A DNA stretch of 7,821 nt from Rhodothermia bacterium (GTDB lineage Bacteria; Bacteroidota; Rhodothermia; Balneolales; Natronogracilivirgulaceae): contig SKUI01000040.1 in the NCBI GenBank assembly GCA_007122185.1, positions 1 through 7,821 on the forward strand, read 5' to 3'. Positions 1 to 5,804 of this stretch are shown one piece after another. A model generated the notes under the pieces. It did no database searches and had not been told where the DNA came from. It was given only the letters and a program-made list of their open reading frames with translations. Every line of letters starts with the position of its first letter. The first letter of the stretch is position 1. Both the position numbers and the translations under genes were made by a program.

Positions 1-678
1 AGCTATGTGCTTGGCGGACAAGGCATGTGTATTGCCGTGAAGGACAGCGAGCTGGACCAGTACGTGCGCACCCTGCTCAGGACCCATCCCGAAAACGAGT
101 TCCTCGTCGACCATTTCCTGGAGGATGCGATCGAAGTCGATTTCGACTCCATTTACGACGGCGAACAGCTGCACATCTGCGGCATCATGCAGCATCTGGA
201 ACCGGCCGGGGTGCATTCGGGCGACTCGACCGCCGTGTTGCCGCCCTACTCGCTCAGCGACCGTGTCATTGAGACCATGACCGAATATCAGCTCAAGATC
301 GCAAAAGCACTTAATGTGCGCGGTTTCATCAACGTCCAGTACGCTGTCAAGGGCTCGGATGTGTACGTGATCGAAGCCAATCCGCGGGCCACCCGGACTA
401 TCCCGTTCGTGGCCAAGGCGACCGGCAGACCCGAAGCCGACATCGGCGTGAAGGTGATGCTTGGGGCCAAACTCAAGGATTTCGACGACCTGGAATCCAA
501 ACTGGAACATTACGCCATCAAGGAGCCGGTGTTCCCGTTCGACAAGTTTCCGGAAGTCAAAAAAGAGCTGGGACCGGAGATGAAATCCACCGGAGAAACC
601 ATCTACCTGCTGAAGGACTTTGACGACGAGCACTTCCGAAAGCCGTTTGAATTCAAGAATCTGTATCTTAGCCGGTAG
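1..678 (+). CDS. carB: Carbamoyl-phosphate synthase large subunit, C-terminal part (5' end outside the window)
   Basis: This is the end of the ATP- and ammonia-using subunit that makes carbamoyl phosphate for pyrimidine and arginine synthesis in the cytoplasm. The frame is open from base 1, so the gene starts outside the window. What remains is the second ATP-grasp half: a YVLGGQGM loop at the edge, LVDHFLEDAIEVD, GIMQHLEPAGVHSGDS, LPPYSLS, and the metal- and ATP-binding VIEANPRATRTIPFVAKATG stretch, all strongly conserved in CarB. After the GPEMKSTGE signature only 26 residues follow, ending in LYLSR. The MGS-like allosteric domain of about 130 residues, present in E. coli CarB, is absent. 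The ddl start lies 35 nt downstream, so there is no room for it. From memory, short CarB proteins with a YLSK-like end occur in Bacteroidota, so this is probably the native end and not a frameshift. Identity is near certain. Confidence 0.95.
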   Translation, partial: SYVLGGQGMCIAVKDSELDQYVRTLLRTHPENEFLVDHFLEDAIEVDFDSIYDGEQLHICGIMQHLEPAGVHSGDSTAVLPPYSLSDRVIETMTEYQLKIAKALNVRGFINVQYAVKGSDVYVIEANPRATRTIPFVAKATGRPEADIGVKVMLGAKLKDFDDLESKLEHYAIKEPVFPFDKFPEVKKELGPEMKSTGETIYLLKDFDDEHFRKPFEFKNLYLSR

Positions 679-713
679 AAAATACCAACCGACAGCATCA
701 CCAACCCCAGAAA

Positions 714-1904
714 ATGCCACAAAACAACCTGCTTATTGCATTTGGCGGGGTGTCGCCCGAACACGAAGTTTCGGTGCTGACGGCCATCCAGGCCGCCCAT
801 GCCCTTTCGCAAAGCGGCCGCACGCTCATCCCGCTCTACATCACGAAACACGGCCGGTGGCTCACCGGTCCGCATCTGCTGGATCTTGAATCCTACAAGG
901 AAATACGGCAGGCCGAAGAACAGGGTGTGCCGTGCCATTTTGCGCTGGACGAACAGGGGCGTCCCGGTCTGCGGACCGAACCTTCCGGGTGGCTGAGCAA
1001 ACCGAAATGGATTCCGCTCGAGGCCGTGTTGTGCGCATTTCATGGTGCCGAAGGCGAAAACGGAGCATTTCAGGGACTGTGCGAGACGTACAACCTGCCG
1101 TACACGGGATCGGGGGTCAGCGCCTCGGCGCTCGGCATGGACAAACGGCTGACCAAGGAGCTCTGCCGGCAACATGATATCCCGGTAGTCGACGATGTCT
1201 GGATACGGGAAGACCATTGGGTGCATGAACAGGAAAAATTGATCCAAAAGGCCGAAAAGCTGGGATACCCGCTCTATGTGAAACCGGTCACCCTGGGCAG
1301 CAGCATCGGTGTGCACCGTGTCGAAACCCGTGACCAGCTTGCCGATGCCGTTGAGTCGGCGTTCCGCTACGACAGCGACCTGCTGGTCGAAAAAGCCGTC
1401 CACCCGCTCACCGAAATCAACTGCTCGGTGCTCGGCGACGACGAATCCCTGCGCACCAGCTTCTGCGAACAGCCGCTAGGCAAAGAAGAGCTGCTCTCCT
1501 TTGAAGACAAGTACATGCAGGGCGACAGCGGGGACGCCAAGGGCATGGCCTCGGCCAGCCGCAAGATCCCTGCCCCCATATCTGCAGAAAAATCGGCCGA
1601 AATACGGGAACTTGCCGGGCACATTTTCCGGTTGCTGGGATGTACCGGGGTGGCCAGGCTGGATTTTCTGCTCAACAGGGAAACCGGCAGGGTGTTTTTC
1701 AATGAAATTAATACCATCCCCGGTTCGTTCTCATTTTACCTCTGGGAAGCATCAGAGGTGCGTTTCGACCGGTTGCTGGAAGAACTGATCCAGTCCGCCA
1801 AAAAACGCCATCAGAAAAAAAACAGCCGTGTTCGGTCCCACGACATCAATTTATTGAGCCAGAAAGCGGTAAAAGGACTCAAGGGGCTGAAAGGCGGTAA
1901 ATAA
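714..1904 (+). CDS. ddl: D-alanine--D-alanine ligase, divergent long form
   Basis: An ATP-grasp ligase of 396 residues that would join two D-alanines for peptidoglycan precursors in the cytoplasm. Visible motifs: GGVSPEHEVSV at 11-21 with the substrate-contacting Glu16, the GSSIG loop at 195-199, the omega-loop Lys266-Tyr267, Arg315 and Asp317 in ARLDFLL, and the metal-binding Glu331/Asn333 in NEINTIPG. Tyr267 matches the Tyr kept by D-Ala-D-Ala enzymes and replaced by Phe in some D-lactate ligases. The segment after the last glycine reads SFSFYLWEAS, where E. coli DdlB has its Ser281/Leu282 pocket, so Tyr342 falls at the Ser281 position. I recall other Ddl proteins with a PGSxxFYLWE motif, so it looks like a known but less studied branch. 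The C-terminal 35 residues are basic. ATG 714 puts the first strand directly at the N terminus. No good Shine-Dalgarno is seen; the leader reads CCCAGAAA. Confidence 0.9.
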   Translation: MPQNNLLIAFGGVSPEHEVSVLTAIQAAHALSQSGRTLIPLYITKHGRWLTGPHLLDLESYKEIRQAEEQGVPCHFALDEQGRPGLRTEPSGWLSKPKWIPLEAVLCAFHGAEGENGAFQGLCETYNLPYTGSGVSASALGMDKRLTKELCRQHDIPVVDDVWIREDHWVHEQEKLIQKAEKLGYPLYVKPVTLGSSIGVHRVETRDQLADAVESAFRYDSDLLVEKAVHPLTEINCSVLGDDESLRTSFCEQPLGKEELLSFEDKYMQGDSGDAKGMASASRKIPAPISAEKSAEIRELAGHIFRLLGCTGVARLDFLLNRETGRVFFNEINTIPGSFSFYLWEASEVRFDRLLEELIQSAKKRHQKKNSRVRSHDINLLSQKAVKGLKGLKGGK

Positions 1905-1939
1905 ACAGCGCTAACAGCCGATCCATATCCAGAATTTCT

Positions 1940-3553
1940 ATGCAAAGACCGTTTTTTTTACGCCATCCGCACCGCTCTTCCCTGTCCATCTTCTCCCCGG
2001 CCGCACTTTTGGCACTTCTCCTGCCGCTTTTCCTGCTGGCCTCATGCGGACCCTCGACCGAAACCATTGTCGTAGGCGGCGAGGCACGCGCACCTGAAAT
2101 CACGGAAGAGGAAGATGTGGCTCCCGAGGAACGGGCCCCACGCCTGGCGGTACTGAAAATCGGCGAATCCAACCGCATACAGAGCATGGATCCGCTGTTC
2201 GCACTGAATACCGCGACCAAGCGGATGATCCAGATTGCCTATGAGGGCCTTGTCCGGTTTGATCATGAGGATGCGATCGTGCCTGCGGCCGCTGGTCGCT
2301 GGCAGGTCTCCGACGACTCGCTGACCTGGACATTCTATCTGCAAAGGGACCTGTTTTTTCATGATGACGAGAGCTTTGCACAGGGGCGCGGACGGCGTGT
2401 CAACAGCCGTGATGTCGTCCGGGTCTTCGAGCGGATGGCATCCCGGGATGTGCCTCCGAACGCCGCGGAGCTTTTCATGAACACCGTTCAGGGATTCGAA
2501 CCTTTCTATCTGGAGCAACGTGAAATCTACCTCTCGCGGGACCGACAGGTCACAGACATTTCAGGTGTGGAAGCTACCAGCGATTCCACCGTCGCATTCC
2601 GGCTTCTTCAGCCCGATCGAAACTTCCTGGCCAAGCTGGCTTCCCCATATGCCGTCCTCTATCCATCTGAACCCTTCCGCTTCCGTGACGAAGGGCTGCA
2701 CCGGCATGCCGTCGGCACCGGACCGTTCCGATACGAAAGCTCGATCGGGGACAGCATCCACGTTTTTTTGCGCCACGCGCATTACCATGGGCGTGACGCG
2801 CAGGACCGCCGTCTGCCGCTGGTTTCCCGGGTTGAACTGATGAACGTCACTGACGAGATGCGGCTGTTCAACCATTTCCAGCGCGGAAGACTCAACGCTA
2901 TTGTGGATGCGGGTCCGCGAACTATTGACCACATTGCAGGCGGAGAAGCAGGCGGAGAAAGCGATGGCGCCAATATGTTTGAAAATTTCCTTGTGGAACG
3001 CCTGCCCAATCAGGATCCCGTTGTACTTCGCTACCACGCCCGAAACCGTTTTGGCCTGGATCGATACGACGCGGCTTCCGTGATCCGGCACGCAACCCCC
3101 GAACGGATTGCACTCGAGTGGTTCGATCCCTCACTGACGATTACATTCAAGGAAGATGACTATTCACAGAGTAATATCGGTCGCGTTTTCCGGCGTTTCG
3201 GGGAAGACAGTGAACACCGCCTTGTCCTGGCGTTCAACCAGGATCAGCTGCCGCGTATGCTCGCCAGGGTTATCACCGAAAGCATGGACGCCAACCTGCA
3301 GCGGGTGATGGAACAGCGTCGTGTTTTTTCCAGCGACATTTTCCTCTACCTGGATTACCTGCAAAGCGTTGTTCCCGGATCGGTTCACGAACGGCATCCG
3401 GAAGAACTGATGCGCATTGAAACCGATCGCTACCTGCTCCTTGACCATACTGTTGAGGGCATTCGCACCAACAGCCTGAGCTGGTGGATGGATCTGCGCC
3501 AGGTCCGCCACACAGAATCGGCACGCCAACCGGAGGCACTTCTGGAGCGGTAA
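1940..3553 (+). CDS. Lipoprotein, ABC-transporter solute-binding protein family 5 (peptide/nickel type)
   Basis: A 537-residue predicted lipoprotein. The N terminus has a basic stretch with several Arg and His, a hydrophobic core (about 17-34) and a lipobox LASC with Cys36 as the lipidation site. The residue after it is Gly, not Asp, so an inner-membrane retention signal is not evident. An acidic linker (about 45-70) leads to the folded part. LKIGESNRIQSMDPLF, IAYEGLVRFD, PAAAGRWQVSDDSLTWTFYL and the GTGPFRYE segment are typical of family 5 binding proteins for oligopeptides, dipeptides or nickel. Length fits the family. The second lobe (from about 330) is much less recognisable. No permease or ATPase gene lies beside it: the neighbours are ddl and nadK, so the ligand cannot be inferred. 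Muropeptide or peptide uptake is only a guess from the ddl context. ATG 1940 is the only start that leaves a full signal peptide; no Shine-Dalgarno is seen. Confidence 0.85.
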   Translation: MQRPFFLRHPHRSSLSIFSPAALLALLLPLFLLASCGPSTETIVVGGEARAPEITEEEDVAPEERAPRLAVLKIGESNRIQSMDPLFALNTATKRMIQIAYEGLVRFDHEDAIVPAAAGRWQVSDDSLTWTFYLQRDLFFHDDESFAQGRGRRVNSRDVVRVFERMASRDVPPNAAELFMNTVQGFEPFYLEQREIYLSRDRQVTDISGVEATSDSTVAFRLLQPDRNFLAKLASPYAVLYPSEPFRFRDEGLHRHAVGTGPFRYESSIGDSIHVFLRHAHYHGRDAQDRRLPLVSRVELMNVTDEMRLFNHFQRGRLNAIVDAGPRTIDHIAGGEAGGESDGANMFENFLVERLPNQDPVVLRYHARNRFGLDRYDAASVIRHATPERIALEWFDPSLTITFKEDDYSQSNIGRVFRRFGEDSEHRLVLAFNQDQLPRMLARVITESMDANLQRVMEQRRVFSSDIFLYLDYLQSVVPGSVHERHPEELMRIETDRYLLLDHTVEGIRTNSLSWWMDLRQVRHTESARQPEALLER

Positions 3554-3586
3554 TTCATCCGGGTGGATTCCGTTGGCATTTGCGTG

Positions 3587-3599
3587 GCGAACCGTTCGC
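3587..3599. repeat. Short near-perfect palindrome in the 3' flank of the lipoprotein gene
   Basis: GCGAAC and GTTCGC are exact reverse complements around a single central C. The element lies 34 nt after the lipoprotein stop and about 135 nt before nadK. It could be an operator half-site pair or chance; the loop is too small for a hairpin. Confidence 0.3.
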
Positions 3600-3640
3600 A
3601 CATGCATGGCGGTCTGTTCTCGTGTGCTTGACGGAACGCT

Positions 3641-3673
3641 CTTCCCGTGCCCGGAAGCTTCAGTTTTTCTTTT
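3641..3673 (+). terminator. Weak rho-independent-like terminator after the lipoprotein gene
   Basis: A 5-bp stem, CTTCC at 3641-3645 and GGAAG at 3653-3657, with a 7-nt loop, is followed after 6 nt by a T-rich stretch, T5 then C then T4, at 3664-3673. The stem is short and the T run is not directly attached, so this is tentative. Its position between two genes separated by 180 nt is the main support. Confidence 0.3.
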
Positions 3674-3700
3674 ATTTGATGCCTTAATTGCCTATTTTTG
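3670..3700 (+). promoter_or_regulatory. Candidate Bacteroidota-type promoter for nadK
   Basis: TATTTTTG at 3693-3700 matches exactly the TAnnTTTG -7 element known from Bacteroidota. The upstream -33 TTTG is poor: TTTT at 3670-3673 gives the usual 19-nt spacing, while an exact TTTG at 3675-3678 is 5 nt too close. A start near 3707 would give a leader of about 27 nt to the nadK ATG. The region is very AT-rich, so a chance match is quite possible. Confidence 0.3.
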
Positions 3701-3733
3701 GAGTCTTAAAAAAAATATTTTTTTCTCCCTCTT

Positions 3734-4609
3734 ATGCACCTGGCAATTGTATTACATCCGGCCAATCCGATGGCTGCTCAGACCGCCGTCGAATTCTTTT
3801 CCCTGGCGGAAAAACGGAACTTGCAGGTGCATGCCGCACGAAAAATTACTGATGCGGTTCCATCCGCTTCCGGGTATGCGAATCTCCATTTTCACGAGAG
3901 TGAAAAGGAGGCCATGGAACGCGGTGAATTCACGGTGGCCATTGGCGGTGACGGGACTATCCTGAGAACGGCCCACATCGCCCGTAAAACCCAAAGGCCG
4001 TTGCTGTGCATCAACAGTGGCAGGCTCGGGTTCCTGGCCAACATCCAGCGGCAAGACCTGGAGCAGGCGGTCACGGAAGTGATAAGCGGCAACTTCAATC
4101 TTGACCGGCGCAATTTCCTGGAAGCGGAATTCAGCAACGGAGAAAAATATTTTGCCCTGAATGAATTCGTTTTTTCAAGGAAAGGAACCGTCTCCATGAT
4201 CACCTTGACAGCCGAGTATGACGGAGCGCTCATCAACCGGTACTGGGCAGACGGCATCATCGTCTCCTCTCCGACCGGATCCACGGCTTATAATCTGTCC
4301 ACAGGCGGACCCATTGTGATGCCGCAGACCAATGTGATGGTGCTTACCCCGATAAGCCCGCACACGCTGACTACACGGCCGCTGGTACTGCCTTCCCACA
4401 AGAAACTTACCATAAAAGTAGAACCGACCGACCAGGAGGTGCTCTTTTCCGGAGACGGAAACAACTACGAGCTACCCGGAACGTCACCCGAGGTGCACAT
4501 CCGGCAATCAGATAATTTTATCGAACTGATTGGACTGTCAGAACACAGCTATTTTGAAACCCTGCGTAACAAACTTATGTGGGGTGCCGATGTACGTGAA
4601 CAAAAATGA
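3734..4609 (+). CDS. nadK: NAD kinase
   Basis: A cytoplasmic kinase that phosphorylates NAD at the 2' hydroxyl to make NADP. The 291 residues are the usual length for bacterial NadK. Visible motifs in order: the GGDGT signature at 71-75 within AIGGDGTILRTA, NSGRLGFLANI, the Asn143-Glu144 pair in LNEFVFSRKG, the core WADGIIVSSPTGSTAYNLSTGGP (Ser178 to about 193), the TPISPHTLTTRPLVLP segment, and a late GDG in LFSGDGNNYEL. All substrate-binding signatures look intact. The ATG at 3734 gives MHLAIVLHP, a first beta strand typical of this family, and its leader is T/C-rich without a Shine-Dalgarno. mdh begins 43 nt after the stop on the same strand, so the two may be co-transcribed. No oddity in length or motifs. 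Confidence 0.95.
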   Translation: MHLAIVLHPANPMAAQTAVEFFSLAEKRNLQVHAARKITDAVPSASGYANLHFHESEKEAMERGEFTVAIGGDGTILRTAHIARKTQRPLLCINSGRLGFLANIQRQDLEQAVTEVISGNFNLDRRNFLEAEFSNGEKYFALNEFVFSRKGTVSMITLTAEYDGALINRYWADGIIVSSPTGSTAYNLSTGGPIVMPQTNVMVLTPISPHTLTTRPLVLPSHKKLTIKVEPTDQEVLFSGDGNNYELPGTSPEVHIRQSDNFIELIGLSEHSYFETLRNKLMWGADVREQK

Positions 4610-4624
4610 ACATGATTCATTTTA

Positions 4625-4652
4625 TTAACCCAAAACAAAAACTGAAAAAATC
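4625..4652 (+). promoter_or_regulatory. A-rich translation leader of mdh without Shine-Dalgarno
   Basis: The 28 nt before the mdh ATG are mostly A, with AAAACAAAAACTG and a run of six A close to the start, and no AGGAGG-like core. A-rich leaders in place of Shine-Dalgarno sequences are a known trait of Bacteroidota initiation. This supports ATG 4653 as the start and the proposed lineage. Confidence 0.45.
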
Positions 4653-5603
4653 ATGAAAATAACTGTAGTAGGAGCAGGCGGCAACGTGGGTTCGACCGTT
4701 GCCCTGACCATCGCTCAAAGAGATTTCGCAAAAGAGGTTGTTGCTGTTGATCTGGAAATCAAAAAAGACGACAAGTCGTTCTTTCCCTCCAAGGGTCGCG
4801 CCCTGGACCAGTGGCAGACCGCACCCATCCTCAACTTTGATACCCGCGTAAAGGGTTCTGTCACGTATGAAGATACCGCCGATTCGGATATTTGCGTGAT
4901 TACGGCCGGACTTCCGCGCAAGCCCGGCATGAGCCGCGATGACCTGCTCAGTGCCAACATGGGTATTGTAAAGGATGTGACTGAAAAACTTGTCAAACAC
5001 TCCCCGGATACGATCATAGTCGTGGTTTCCAACCCGCTTGACCTCATGACCTACGTTGCCTGGAAAACCAGCGGTCTGCCTGCCTCCAGGGTAGTCGGAA
5101 TGGCTGGTATCCTGGATACGGCCCGCTACCGCGCGTTCCTGGCCGAAGAGCTGAATCTGTCGCCGAAGGATATCCAGGCGCTGATCCTTGGCGGACATGG
5201 CGACTCCATGGTTCCGCTTCCCCGATATACTACGGTTTCCGGTATTCCGGTGACCCATTTCATCGGCAAGCAGAAGCTGGATGCGATCATTGAGCGCACC
5301 AAGGGCGGTGGCGGAGAACTTGTTGGCCTCATGGGCACCTCTGCCTGGTATGCTCCGGGTGCTGCTGCTGCCCAGATGGTCGAAGCCATCGCGCTGGATC
5401 AGAACCGCATATTCCCGTGTGCCGCTTATCTCGACGGTGAATTCGGACTCAAGGATCTCTATGTAGGCGTCCCTGTTCTTCTCGGCAAGGGCGGTGTCAA
5501 AAAGATCATTGAAATTGACCTGGATGAGCAGGAAAAAGCAATGCTGCACGAGTCCGCCGACCATGTACGGAAAGGACTGGAAGATCTGAAGCGTCTTTCA
5601 TAG
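4653..5603 (+). CDS. mdh: Malate dehydrogenase, LDH-like type
   Basis: An NAD-dependent enzyme that interconverts malate and oxaloacetate in the TCA cycle, 316 residues. Visible: dinucleotide loop GAGGNVG at 7-13, Asp33 at the end of the second strand (favouring NAD over NADP), substrate arginines Arg89 and Arg95 in LPRKPGMSRDD, Asn127 in VSNPLD, Asp155 and Arg158 in LDTARYR, and catalytic His182 in GGHGDSMVP. The GTSAWYAPGAAAAQM helix and HGDSMVPLPRYTTV match what I remember of Salinibacter MDH. Two departures from that family stand out: one extra Gly in the nucleotide loop, and about seven additional residues (near 35-46) between Asp33 and KGRALD. All catalytic residues remain, so the enzyme should be active. 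It sits 43 nt after nadK and is followed by a strong terminator. Confidence 0.95.
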   Translation: MKITVVGAGGNVGSTVALTIAQRDFAKEVVAVDLEIKKDDKSFFPSKGRALDQWQTAPILNFDTRVKGSVTYEDTADSDICVITAGLPRKPGMSRDDLLSANMGIVKDVTEKLVKHSPDTIIVVVSNPLDLMTYVAWKTSGLPASRVVGMAGILDTARYRAFLAEELNLSPKDIQALILGGHGDSMVPLPRYTTVSGIPVTHFIGKQKLDAIIERTKGGGGELVGLMGTSAWYAPGAAAAQMVEAIALDQNRIFPCAAYLDGEFGLKDLYVGVPVLLGKGGVKKIIEIDLDEQEKAMLHESADHVRKGLEDLKRLS

Positions 5604-5618
5604 CAGCTCAGGAATACA

Positions 5619-5638
5619 CATGCCTGAATGCGGGCATG
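5619..5638 (+). repeat. Small inverted repeat just after mdh
   Basis: CATGCC at 5619-5624 and GGCATG at 5633-5638 form a 6-bp stem with an 8-nt loop, beginning 16 nt after the mdh stop and 11 nt before the main terminator stem. It may protect the mRNA 3' end or be accidental. Confidence 0.35.
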
Positions 5639-5645
5639 AAATCAT

Positions 5646-5686
5646 AAAAAAGCCCTGTCGGAAACCGGCAGGGCTTTTATTTTATG
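5646..5686. terminator. Strong bidirectional rho-independent terminator
   Basis: AAGCCCTGTCGG at 5650-5661 pairs with CCGGCAGGGCTT at 5665-5676 around an AAA loop: 12 bp with one G-U pair. An A tract lies to the left (5646-5649) and a T-rich tract to the right (5675-5683). It ends mdh on the plus strand. Read on the minus strand it also has a T tract, so it can end the convergent NYN gene whose stop is about 120 nt away. Confidence 0.88.
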
Positions 5687-5715
5687 GGATGCCTTTTTAC
5701 TGATGGGATGCCTTT
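5684..5715. repeat. 13-bp direct repeat, two copies, 19-bp period
   Basis: ATGGGATGCCTTT occurs at 5684-5696 and again exactly at 5703-5715. The first copy abuts the terminator T tract. It is probably a local duplication in non-coding DNA. A GCCGG/CCGGC inverted repeat (5716-5720 and 5726-5730, 5-nt loop) follows the second copy directly. Confidence 0.6.
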
Positions 5716-5766
5716 GCCGGTCAGGCCGGCAACCTGAGAAGCAGAGAGGTCCTTTACGCCAGGGTC

Positions 5767-5792
5767 CGATTACCGATTACCTATCGATTACC
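5767..5792. repeat. Three copies of CGATTACC in the 3' flank of the NYN gene
   Basis: CGATTACC is found at 5767-5774, 5774-5781 (sharing one C) and 5785-5792. On the minus strand this is GGTAATCG repeated just after the NYN-CSD stop codon. It could be a protein or RNA binding motif cluster or simple-sequence drift. Confidence 0.5.
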
Positions 5793-5804
5793 GTTTCCCG
5801 ACAA

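Noticed and set aside
603..1403. 266-codon open frame on the minus strand opposite ddl
   Set aside because: It lies antisense to well-supported carB and ddl coding sequence, and its translation has no recognisable motif. Long antisense frames are expected from the codon bias here.
3573..3965. Plus-strand frame of 130 codons spanning the gap before nadK
   Set aside because: It overlaps the first 230 nt of nadK in another frame, has no motif, and its start is in a low-complexity spacer.
4617..5564. 315-codon open frame on the minus strand opposite mdh
   Set aside because: It covers almost exactly the mdh gene, whose catalytic residues are all present. The antisense product shows no family signature.
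5767..5792. CGATTACC copies as a CRISPR array
   Set aside because: Repeats are 8 nt with 0-3 nt between them, far too short, and no cas gene is present.
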